From contig CAZNQW010000201.1 in the NCBI GenBank assembly GCA_964575225.1, positions 1-7,154 on the forward strand: a DNA stretch of 7,154 nt, in the 5' to 3' direction. Source of the stretch: CAZNQW01 sp964575225. Lineage in GTDB: Bacteria; Chloroflexota; Anaerolineae; JAAYZQ01. The notes beneath the pieces were generated by a model. It was not told where the DNA came from. It did not search any database and saw nothing but the letters and a program-made list of their open reading frames with translations. The first letter of the stretch is position 1, and every line of letters starts with the position of its first letter. A program made the translations under genes and the position numbers. Below, piece by piece: positions 1-5,919 of the stretch.

Positions 1-1127
1 GCCGGGATCGGCAAGGTGCTGCCGGGCTCGTACTGGTAGAGGGGCTCCAGGCACTGGCCGGTCACGCGAAAGCTCTCGCTGTCGGTGACGATGGCCGGGT
101 CGAGTTGAACCGAGTCGCCACCGCGACCAAAGACGAAGGTCCCGCCATCACCCGTGGTGGGTGGTTCCTCCTCACCGGGGGCCACCACCTTGGTAATGTC
201 GATGCCATACCACTTGACCGACAGGTTGGTAAGGGTATCGTCGCCGTGCATGGCTGCCAGAACCTCATTGAGCTTGGCAACCATCTTGTCCGAAGCACCT
301 CGGTTCTTGTCCAGGGCAAAGGCCAGGGGCTCATAGAATGCGGGCGTACCCACGTACTTGAGGGGGATGCCCTCTTCGATAGCGCCTTGGATGGTGGGCT
401 GGGCTGACATCACCGCATCCAGTCGCACGCCATCCCCCAAGGCCAGATCCTGAATGGCTTCCTGGTCGGTGGAGTAGGGCTTGACTTCGACGCCGGCCGG
501 TGGATCGTACATGATCTCGCCGCCCATCATGGATAGCTTGCCGCTCAGATAGTCATCGTAGGTGGTGGCGGTGCCAAACCCGACTTTCTTGCCGGTCAAG
601 TCATCCACCGAGGCGATGCTGGTGTTTTCCTTGTGCACGGCAAAGGCAGCGGGGGTATAGTAGTAGGCATCGGTGAACCACAGCACTTCGGATCGTTGTT
701 CAGTGGGCGTCATCGAGCCGATGCTCACGTCCCAGCGACCACCCCAGTTTCCGGCAGTGATCAGATCCCAATCGGGGGTCACAAATTCCACTTCGACGCC
801 CAATCGCTTGGCTACCTCTTTGGCCACTTCGACGTCAAAGCCATCCAGCTCGCCCGAGTCGTTCAAAAAGCTCTGGGGAGCATAGTTGGGATCGGTGGAG
901 ACGACCAGCTTGCCGTTAGCCAGCACCTGATCCAAGAGGTCATCCCCTCCCTCTTCCGGAGGGGCTGCAGTGGGCTCTGCTTCCGCGGCAGTGGGCTCAG
1001 CGGGGGCTGAGGTGGGCTCTGCCGCTGGCGGACTGGTGGGTTCTGGCGTGGGACCACAGCCTGCGATGAGGACGGCCACCAGAGCGACGATCAGCAGAAC
1101 GTTGAACACGGTACGTTTGCCTGACAT
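1..1127 (-). CDS. Fused family 3 / family 5 ABC transporter solute-binding lipoprotein (3' part missing)
   Basis: Read on the minus strand from ATG at 1127-1125, the frame stays open for 375 codons to the window edge, so the C-terminus is missing. Residues 1-24 are a lipoprotein signal peptide: K4/R5, a hydrophobic stretch, then the lipobox L-I-A-G-C with C24 as the lipidated cysteine. Residues 25-65 are a Pro/Glu/Ala/Thr tether. Residues about 72-310 match family-3 (amino-acid type) binding proteins: VSTDPNYAPQSF, GFDVEVAKEVAKRLG, and IGSMTPTEQRSEV, where R145 sits where HisJ has its carboxylate-binding Arg. After a second tether (about 317-328, APGEEEPPTTGDGG) comes TFVFGRGGDSVQLDPAIVTD and the LEPLYQYEPGS motif, the start of a family-5 (peptide/nickel type) domain. 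I read every codon across the junction and found no stop or frameshift. A perfect SD (AGGAGGAG, 1131-1138) supports the start. Ligand unknown. An assembly chimera is possible but the in-frame tether argues against it. Confidence 0.85.
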   Translation of the reverse strand, partial: MSGKRTVFNVLLIVALVAVLIAGCGPTPEPTSPPAAEPTSAPAEPTAAEAEPTAAPPEEGGDDLLDQVLANGKLVVSTDPNYAPQSFLNDSGELDGFDVEVAKEVAKRLGVEVEFVTPDWDLITAGNWGGRWDVSIGSMTPTEQRSEVLWFTDAYYYTPAAFAVHKENTSIASVDDLTGKKVGFGTATTYDDYLSGKLSMMGGEIMYDPPAGVEVKPYSTDQEAIQDLALGDGVRLDAVMSAQPTIQGAIEEGIPLKYVGTPAFYEPLAFALDKNRGASDKMVAKLNEVLAAMHGDDTLTNLSVKWYGIDITKVVAPGEEEPPTTGDGGTFVFGRGGDSVQLDPAIVTDSESFRVTGQCLEPLYQYEPGSTLPIP

Positions 1128-1171
1128 TTTCTCCTCCTATTGACCTGATTGCTCTTGAAGCGATGGAAACG

Positions 1172-1300
1172 CTACATCGAGGATCGATTTCGGTGGTTCA
1201 CCTCCTTTCGGGCACCGCTCTGAACGGTAGCGGGCTGGCTACCAGAAGCTGTCAATTCTCCGAGGTCAACGCAACAGACTCTCTGCCCGGCGGCAGGTTG
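1172..1300 (-). promoter_or_regulatory. Structured 5' leader of the binding-protein transcript
   Basis: Seen directly: the transcript would open with a perfect CTGCC/GGCAG stem with a 4-base loop (1283-1296), then a perfect 6-bp GGTAGC/GCTACC stem with a 6-base loop (1226-1243). Next comes a long SD-like AAAGGAGGTG (plus-strand 1199-1208) inside a region able to form GGTG/CACC or CGGTG/CACCG pairs. No start codon sits at proper spacing after that SD; an ATG followed at once by TAG lies about 22 nt downstream (1177-1172). The leader could stabilise the mRNA or control translation, but it matches no riboswitch class I recognise. Confidence 0.35.
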
Positions 1301-1306
1301 TTATCA

Positions 1307-1335
1307 AGTATAGCAGAGGAACAAAAATCTGTCAA
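1307..1335 (-). promoter_or_regulatory. Strong sigma70-type promoter of the binding-protein gene
   Basis: On the minus strand, TTGACA (1335-1330) is followed by a 17-base spacer and TATACT (1312-1307). The -10 is preceded by TG plus one base, giving an extended -10. That is a perfect -35, a one-mismatch -10 and optimal spacing. Transcription would start near 1300, about 170 nt before the ATG at 1127. Assignment to the gene rests on orientation and absence of any other gene between. Confidence 0.8.
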
Positions 1336-1442
1336 GGTGGCCCAAAAATGCTTTGAGGGTGGGTCAAGCGGGCCACTCGCTCTGTCAGTTCGCGTGGGAT
1401 GGCAAGGTCCCGGGATCTTTTCGGGGGGTGACACCCAAAGGT

Positions 1443-1462
1443 CTCGTGCGATTTGCCACGAG
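1443..1462. repeat. Inverted repeat CTCGTG-N8-CACGAG, possible operator
   Basis: A perfect 6-bp inverted repeat with an 8-base centre (CGATTTGC) lies about 57 bases upstream of the rplY -35 box and overlaps a weaker promoter-like -35 (TTGCCA, 1453-1458). A dimeric regulator could bind it. A 6-bp repeat in 485 bases can also arise by chance, so this is only a candidate. Confidence 0.3.
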
Positions 1463-1518
1463 TCCCATATAGGTGTATCCAGGCTTGGTGGTGTCTGTGG
1501 TCAGGCAAGATGCGTTTC

Positions 1519-1547
1519 TTGACGAAAGGTCCGTTCTCCGTTAGAAT
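1519..1547 (+). promoter_or_regulatory. Sigma70-type promoter of rplY
   Basis: TTGACG (1519-1524), a 17-base spacer and TAGAAT (1542-1547). Transcription would start near 1554, giving a 5' UTR of about 59 nt before the ATG at 1613. This position also argues against any rplY start upstream of 1554. Confidence 0.75.
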
Positions 1548-1612
1548 ATTTGGGTCTGGGCGGGGTAGTGTTCCTGCCGCTTTGTGATTTTCTTAGAGAG
1601 GGAGACGTACCA

Positions 1613-2263
1613 ATGAAACAAGTCGAGTTGCGTGTCGAAAGCCGACAGGTGACGGGGAAAAAGGTTAGGCACTTGAGGTCAGGGGCTCTGATCCCAGCCG
1701 TGATGTATGGCCCTGATACGCCGGTTACTCAAATCCAGGCCAACGAGCGCGAGATGGCCCGGGTTCTTGCCCAAGCAGGTGAGACGGCGCTGATCAACGT
1801 GTTTGTGGACAATGACCCCAACCCCACAATGGTTCTGGCACGGGACGTTCAACGCGATGTCCTATCGCGCAATTTGCTGCACGTGGACTTTTACCAGGTT
1901 CGTTTGACCGAGACGGTCCGAACCACTCCGCGCCTGGAGTTTGTCGGAGAGGCCCCTGTGGTCCACACGGAGAATGCGGTTGTGATTCACAACATGACTT
2001 CGATCGAGATCGAATGTCTACCCATGGATCTGGTCGACACCATTCAAGTGGACCTGTCGGTGCTGACAAGCCTTGAAGACAGTATCTATGTCCGCGATCT
2101 GCCCGTACCGCCCGGAGCCAAGGTAATGGCCGATCCAGAAGACGTAGTGGTGGCCGTCGTTGCTTCGCGAAGCTTTGAGGAAGAGGAAGAAGCGATGGCT
2201 GAAGCCGAAGCCCTTGCCGAGGCTAAAGAAGAGGACCAGGAAGAAGCCTCGGAAGAGGACTAG
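1613..2263 (+). CDS. rplY: 50S ribosomal protein L25 (CTC/TL5 two-domain form)
   Basis: This 216-residue protein binds 5S rRNA in the large ribosomal subunit; longer CTC/TL5 forms carry an extra C-terminal beta domain and are tied to general stress in some bacteria. Residues about 3-92 form the L25 domain, with the family pattern around R19-G33 (LRSGALIPAVMYG) and LLHVDFYQV at its end. Residues about 95-187 are the second, beta-rich domain (EFVGEAPV, DLPVPPGAKVMADPEDVVVAVV). Residues about 188-216 are a highly acidic Glu/Ala tail, as in many long bacterial L25 proteins. The ATG at 1613 is chosen because it begins the conserved fold, has an SD-like GAGAGGGAG at 1595-1603, and lies after the promoter; an in-frame extension to 1550 would begin before the likely transcription start. 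It is followed by a strong terminator and appears to be its own unit. Confidence 0.93.
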   Translation: MKQVELRVESRQVTGKKVRHLRSGALIPAVMYGPDTPVTQIQANEREMARVLAQAGETALINVFVDNDPNPTMVLARDVQRDVLSRNLLHVDFYQVRLTETVRTTPRLEFVGEAPVVHTENAVVIHNMTSIEIECLPMDLVDTIQVDLSVLTSLEDSIYVRDLPVPPGAKVMADPEDVVVAVVASRSFEEEEEAMAEAEALAEAKEEDQEEASEED

Positions 2264-2283
2264 GTCCGAATCGCGGAAAATCG

Positions 2284-2325
2284 AAAAGGATCACGTCGTG
2301 GCAGCCGGGACGTGGTCCTTTTTTT
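2284..2325 (+). terminator. Intrinsic terminator after rplY
   Basis: A stem of about 14 bp pairs 2284-2297 (AAAAGGATCACGTC) with 2309-2322 (GACGTGGTCCTTTT), with one U-G wobble and an 11-base loop. It runs into seven T (2319-2325). It lies 20 bases after the rplY stop and ends 43 bases before ubiX. Confidence 0.9.
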
Positions 2326-2368
2326 GTTCGCTGCACGGATAGCGCGCCTGGGAGCCGCGGGAGTGTAT

Positions 2369-2944
2369 ATGGAGATTGTGGTGGCCATCACGGGTGCCTC
2401 GGGCGTGGCCATCGGCGCCCGGTTACTTTCGGTGCTGGCCCAAGAGGGCCGACACTGTGTTCACCTGCTCGTCTCGCGGGGGGCTGAGTCAGTGATCGCC
2501 CACGAGCTGAGCCAGGACACGCCCTTGCCCGCGAATTATCGTTGGGATGTGCTGGATCTGACAGCGCCCATTGCCAGTTCCTCTCGCGCCCCCGATGCCA
2601 TGGTCGTCGCTCCCTGTTCCCTCAAGACCCTGGCGGCCATTGCCCATGGCTATGCCGACGATCTGATCGTGCGCGTGGCTGATGGGATGCTGCGCTTGAA
2701 CCGACCGCTGGTGCTCATGCCCCGAGAAACACCCTTGTCGTTGCCCGCCATCGAGAACATGAGGCATGCCAAGCAAGCAGGTGCCATCTTGCTGCCGCCC
2801 ATGGTGGCCTACTATCCCCAGCCCCAAACCGTCGATGATGTGACCGATTTCTTTGTGGGCAAGGTGCTGGACGTGCTGGGTGTGGAGCACAACCTGTATC
2901 GGCGCTGGGGGCCGGCTGCTATGCCGGAGGGGGAGATGCCATGA
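2369..2944 (+). CDS. ubiX: Flavin prenyltransferase (UbiX/Pad1 family)
   Basis: UbiX joins a dimethylallyl group from dimethylallyl (mono)phosphate to reduced FMN, making the prenyl-FMN cofactor of UbiD-type decarboxylases. The 191-residue length is normal. Visible motifs: the N-terminal flavin-binding ITGASG (7-12), MVVAPCSLKTLAAIAHG (78-94) with the PCS.KTLA signature, D98-L-I-V-R102-V-A-D105, PRETPL (118-123), IENM, and MVAYYPQPQT near the end, where typical UbiX has PAFY..P.T. The ATG at 2369 begins the Rossmann strand and has GGGAG at 2359-2363; longer forms would start inside the terminator stem. Its last codons overlap the next gene (ATGA, 2941-2944), so synthesis is probably coupled to that of its client UbiD. 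It heads the five-gene mevalonate operon. No aromatic-degradation or ubiquinone genes are nearby. Confidence 0.92.
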   Translation: MEIVVAITGASGVAIGARLLSVLAQEGRHCVHLLVSRGAESVIAHELSQDTPLPANYRWDVLDLTAPIASSSRAPDAMVVAPCSLKTLAAIAHGYADDLIVRVADGMLRLNRPLVLMPRETPLSLPAIENMRHAKQAGAILLPPMVAYYPQPQTVDDVTDFFVGKVLDVLGVEHNLYRRWGPAAMPEGEMP

Positions 2945-4296
2945 GTATTCGAGAATTCCTGGCTTGGGCCGCGGCAGAGGGCTGTTTGCAAACGGTCCGG
3001 CGTCCCGTCGATCCAACATTGGAAATGGCCTGCGTGATCCATGCTCTGGAAGGCCGGTCGCTGCTGTTTACAGATCCCCAGCGGCCCGGCTGGCAAGTGG
3101 CCACGGGGCTGTGTGCCCGGCGCGAGCATTTTGCCTGGGCCTTGAGCACCGATGTGGCCGGCATTGTGCCGCGCCTGGTGGCCGCGTTGCAGCACCCGGT
3201 CGGGCCGCCGCTGGTGACCCAGGCGCCCTGTCAACAGGTGGTGGTGCCTCACCCCGATGTAACTGCCTTGCCTATCCTCGAGCATCTGCCGGGTGATGGT
3301 GGCCCCTACGTCACCGCAGGTGTAGCCATCGTGCGCGATCCCGACTATGGTCGCAACGCCAGCTTTCACCGCCTGATGCAGGTGGGTCCGCGCACCTTTA
3401 CGGCGCGCATCGTCGAGGGGCGCGGCACCGATACCGCCTGGCGCAAGGCCCAAGCCCAGGGGCGGGTTCTGGAAGTGGCCATTTGCCTGGGGGTGCCGAT
3501 CCATGTGCTGCTGGCGGCCGCCATGAGCCCGGCCAAGGGCGTCGATGAATTGGCCCTGGCCCAGGCCTTGGCTCCCACCCCTCTCGTCCGTTGCCAGACG
3601 GTGGATCTGGAAGTACCCGCCGAGTGCGAAGCCGTGTTGGAGGGGCGTATTACCGGTCAACTGGCCGACGAAGGACCCTTCATCGACCTGACCGAGACCT
3701 GGGATCGGGTTCGACAGCAGCCGGTGATTGAGATCGACTGCATGACCCACCGGCGCGATCCGGTCTACCACGCTCTGTTGCCCGGCGGCGCCGAGCACAA
3801 ATTGCTCATGGGGCTGCCGCGGGAGCCCACCATCTTTCAGGCTGTGTCGGAGGTGGCTGATTGCCGGGGTGTCAGCATCACCTTGGGGGGCATGAGCTGG
3901 CTGCATGCCGTAGTTCAGATCGCCAAAAATGGACCTGACGACGGGCGGCGGGCCCTGGAGGCAGCGTTCCGCGGGCACGGCTCGCTCAAGCATGCCGTCG
4001 TCGTCGACACTGATGTGGACCTGTACGATCCGGCCGCCGTAGAGTGGGCTGTGGCCACCCGATTCCAGGCCGACCGAGACCTGGTGGTGTGGACCGACCA
4101 GCCCAGCAGCAGCCTGGACCCCTCGGCCAAGTTGGTGCCGGGGCAAAAGGCCCGTTCGGCCAAGATGGGGCTCGACGCCACCATTCCCTGGACCGATCAC
4201 GAGGGTCGGCTCCTGAGCGAAGAGGAGCGGCAGGGCTTTGGCCGGGTGCCGTACCAGGAGGTCGATCTGGCGCATTATCTGGGCAACGGGTCATGA
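2941..4296 (+). CDS. UbiD-family decarboxylase, probable anhydromevalonate phosphate decarboxylase
   Basis: Prenyl-FMN-dependent decarboxylase of 451 residues, a usual UbiD length. By family and context it probably converts trans-anhydromevalonate 5-phosphate to isopentenyl phosphate and CO2 in the cytoplasm. Counting against Fdc1 and E. coli UbiD from memory, N139 matches the metal/cofactor Asn, R144 (five residues on) the catalytic Arg, E203 the metal Glu, and E244 and D249 in EGPFID the acidic pair of the catalytic triad. The metal-binding His appears replaced near E159 (IVEGRG). Other family blocks are VPAECEAVLEG (225-235), DPVYHALLPGG and MGLPREP. The start overlaps the ubiX stop (ATGA) with GGAGG at 2926-2930; the end overlaps the next gene by ATGA. 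An aromatic-acid decarboxylase is the alternative, but aconitase X and IPK next door favour the mevalonate role. Confidence 0.85.
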   Translation: MSIREFLAWAAAEGCLQTVRRPVDPTLEMACVIHALEGRSLLFTDPQRPGWQVATGLCARREHFAWALSTDVAGIVPRLVAALQHPVGPPLVTQAPCQQVVVPHPDVTALPILEHLPGDGGPYVTAGVAIVRDPDYGRNASFHRLMQVGPRTFTARIVEGRGTDTAWRKAQAQGRVLEVAICLGVPIHVLLAAAMSPAKGVDELALAQALAPTPLVRCQTVDLEVPAECEAVLEGRITGQLADEGPFIDLTETWDRVRQQPVIEIDCMTHRRDPVYHALLPGGAEHKLLMGLPREPTIFQAVSEVADCRGVSITLGGMSWLHAVVQIAKNGPDDGRRALEAAFRGHGSLKHAVVVDTDVDLYDPAAVEWAVATRFQADRDLVVWTDQPSSSLDPSAKLVPGQKARSAKMGLDATIPWTDHEGRLLSEEERQGFGRVPYQEVDLAHYLGNGS

Positions 4297-5531
4297 GCGA
4301 ACCCCTGCGGTTGACCGACGAGGAGCAGGCCATGCTGGCAGGGCAGGCGGGCCCCGGCGTGCAAAAGGCGATGGAGATCGTCGTGGCCCTGGGCCAGATC
4401 TATGGCGCCCGCGATCTGGTGCCGGTCTCCAGCGTTCAAGTCGCAGGGGTCAGTTACAAGAATCTGGGCGAGGCAGGCCTGGAATTTCTGGAAGAGTGGG
4501 CGGCCCAGGGGGCGCGCGCCCGTGTGCCTGCCACGTTGAATCCTGCCGGGTTGGATCTGGAGAGTTGGCGCGAGCTGGGCTTTTCGGAAGCGTTCGCCCG
4601 CAGTCAACAGCGGGTGATCGCTGCCTATGAGGCCCTGGGTGTGGCGCCCATTTGCACCTGCACGCCCTATCTGGTGGGCCACCAGCCCCAATTCGGGCAG
4701 CACCTGGCCTGGGCCGAGTCGTCGGCGGTGAGTTACGCCAATTCCCTGCTGGGGGCGCGAACCAATCGCGAAGGGGGGCCCAGCGCGTTGGCCGCAGCCA
4801 TGAGCGGTCGGACGGCGCGCTATGGTTTGCACCTGGACGAGAACCGGCTGGCGACGGTTCGGGTGGATGTTCAAGTCGACATAAAAACCGAATCCGACCT
4901 GGGTGCGCTGGGCTATCAGGTGGGTGGCCTGGTCAAGAACGGGGTGCCCTATTTCCGTTTCGGGCAGCCGCCTGGCCCCGATTGGGAATGGAAGGCACTG
5001 GGGGCGGCGATGGCTGCCAGTGGGGCGGTGGCCCTTTTTCATGTGGAGGGCGTCACGCCCGAAGCCCAGAAGGGAGATATGTTGGCGGCCGGAGCATCCG
5101 CCCTTTGGGTCGATTCGTTGCAGGGGGGCTACCGGGCGCTCAACGGGCCGGTGGAGCAGATCGATCTGGTCAGTTTGGGCTGCCCCCACGCTTCGATGGG
5201 CGAGTTGCAGGCTGTCGCCGACTATGTGGAGGGCAAGCGGGTGCGTTCAGCGCTGTGGATTACCACCGCCCGCGCCACGCGGCAGGCGGCCCAGGCGGCT
5301 GGGCTGGTGGCCCGCATCGAAGCCGCGGGTGGACGGGTGGTGGCCGATACCTGTTTGGTTGTCGCGCCGGTCCAAGATCTGGGCTTTCGAACGATGGCGA
5401 CCAACTCGGCCAAGATGGCCGCGTATGCCCCCGCCCACAGTGGCCTGACCGTCCGCTTTGGCTCGATGTCCCAATGCCTCGATGCGGCGCTAGCGGGCCG
5501 GTGGACGGCCGGATCGGAGGGAGTCGACTGA
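4293..5531 (+). CDS. Aconitase X large subunit, probable phosphomevalonate dehydratase large subunit
   Basis: Aconitase X (DUF521) catalytic subunit, 412 residues. In archaea the two-subunit enzyme dehydrates mevalonate 5-phosphate to trans-anhydromevalonate 5-phosphate with a [4Fe-4S] cluster; a bacterial relative dehydrates cis-3-hydroxy-L-proline. Visible family features: LTDEEQAML at the N-terminus, GVSYKNLG, C121-T-C123-TPY, SSAVSYANSLLGARTNREGG (the conserved Ser-Asn/Arg-Asn-Glu substrate region), LGC297PHAS, D352-T-C354 followed by LVVAP, and TNSAKMAAYAP. Cysteines 121 or 123, 297 and 354 are the expected three cluster ligands, all present. The ATG at 4293 overlaps the UbiD stop; an in-frame extension upstream lies wholly inside ubiD and is not needed. 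The swivel subunit is a separate gene one base downstream, as in archaeal-type enzymes, and IPK follows, so the mevalonate role is preferred over hydroxyproline use. Confidence 0.88.
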   Translation: MSEPLRLTDEEQAMLAGQAGPGVQKAMEIVVALGQIYGARDLVPVSSVQVAGVSYKNLGEAGLEFLEEWAAQGARARVPATLNPAGLDLESWRELGFSEAFARSQQRVIAAYEALGVAPICTCTPYLVGHQPQFGQHLAWAESSAVSYANSLLGARTNREGGPSALAAAMSGRTARYGLHLDENRLATVRVDVQVDIKTESDLGALGYQVGGLVKNGVPYFRFGQPPGPDWEWKALGAAMAASGAVALFHVEGVTPEAQKGDMLAAGASALWVDSLQGGYRALNGPVEQIDLVSLGCPHASMGELQAVADYVEGKRVRSALWITTARATRQAAQAAGLVARIEAAGGRVVADTCLVVAPVQDLGFRTMATNSAKMAAYAPAHSGLTVRFGSMSQCLDAALAGRWTAGSEGVD

Positions 5532-5532
5532 G

Positions 5533-5919
5533 ATGGAGCTGACATGCCGGGTCGTCAAGGCCGGCGAGGTTCAGGGCCTTGCCCTGGTCTCGTCCCAGCC
5601 CATCGGCTTTTTGGGCGGTGTCGATCCCGAGACCGGCGTCGTCATCGAGCCGGGCCATCCCTTGGAGGGCCAGTCGGTGGCAGGTCGGGTGTTGGTTTTT
5701 CCCACGGGCAAGGGCAGCACCGTCGGTTCGTACACTCTGTACCGGATGGCCAAGGGCGGCGTGGCGCCGGCCGCGATTGTCAATGAGGAGAGTGAGGCCA
5801 TTGTGGCCGTGGGGGCCATCATCAGTGGTATCCCCATGGTCGATCAAGTGGAGATCGGTTTGATTCAGACAGGAGATCGGGTGCGCATCCAGGGCGCGCG
5901 CCTCACGGTGGAGCGATGA
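5533..5919 (+). CDS. Aconitase X small (swivel) subunit, probable phosphomevalonate dehydratase small subunit
   Basis: DUF126/aconitase-X swivelling domain protein of 128 residues, the normal size for the separate small subunit. It closes over the active site of the large subunit and supplies a serine from a Gly-Ser loop. Visible motifs: PIGFLGGVDPETGVVIEPGHPLEG (23-46), RVLVFPTGKGSTVGS (52-66) with S62 in the position of the family's GSS loop, GGVAPAAIVNEE and AIISGIPMVD. The ATG at 5533 lies one base after the large-subunit stop with GGAGGGAG at 5515-5522. Its own stop overlaps the kinase start (ATGA, 5916-5919). The one-base gap and matching order leave little doubt that it pairs with the preceding gene. 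Confidence 0.9.
   Translation: MELTCRVVKAGEVQGLALVSSQPIGFLGGVDPETGVVIEPGHPLEGQSVAGRVLVFPTGKGSTVGSYTLYRMAKGGVAPAAIVNEESEAIVAVGAIISGIPMVDQVEIGLIQTGDRVRIQGARLTVER

Larger units (their letters stand above)
1128..1612. other. Divergent intergenic region between the binding-protein gene and rplY
   Basis: This 485-base stretch shows no convincing gene on either strand; the open frames in it have no SD and no recognisable protein. It holds a minus-strand promoter (1307-1335) with a leader of about 170 nt towards the binding-protein gene, the plus-strand rplY promoter (1519-1547), a weaker plus-strand promoter-like pair TTGCCA (1453-1458) / TATCCA (1476-1481) with 17-base spacing, and inverted repeats at 1426-1436 (GGGTG-A-CACCC) and 1443-1462 (CTCGTG-N8-CACGAG). 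The layout is that of two divergent transcription units with room for regulator sites between them. Confidence 0.7.

Noticed and set aside
1172..1177. ATG-TAG minimal upstream ORF in the binding-protein leader
   Set aside because: The only SD nearby is about 22 nt away, too far for normal initiation; kept only as part of the leader description.
1128..1300. Known riboswitch (for example glycine or SAM) in the binding-protein leader
   Set aside because: The hairpins are short and I could not match conserved cores of any class I know.
1163..1522. 119-codon plus-strand open frame in the intergenic region
   Set aside because: It runs across the divergent promoters, lacks an SD, and its translation is unlike any family I recognise.
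1550..1612. N-terminal extension of L25 by 21 residues
   Set aside because: The extra residues are unlike any L25, start before the predicted transcription start (about 1554), and the ATG at 1613 has an SD and begins the conserved domain.
2312..2368. Longer UbiX start upstream of 2369
   Set aside because: It would begin inside the rplY terminator stem and adds residues not found in UbiX; the ATG at 2369 starts directly at the flavin-binding strand and has GGGAG in front.
2812..4275. Long 487-codon open frame on the minus strand
   Set aside because: It lies antisense to the ubiD-family gene, is rich in Gly/His/Gln/Arg as expected for a shadow of GC-rich coding DNA, has no recognisable domain and no good SD. 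The plus-strand protein is clearly conserved.
2369..4296. UbiX/UbiD pair as ubiquinone or aromatic-acid decarboxylation genes
   Set aside because: No quinone or aromatic pathway genes adjoin; aconitase X subunits and IPK in the same coupled operon fit the anhydromevalonate role better. Not fully excluded without phylogeny.
4275..5189. 304-codon open frame on the minus strand
   Set aside because: Antisense shadow of the aconitase X large subunit, with low-complexity composition and no family match.
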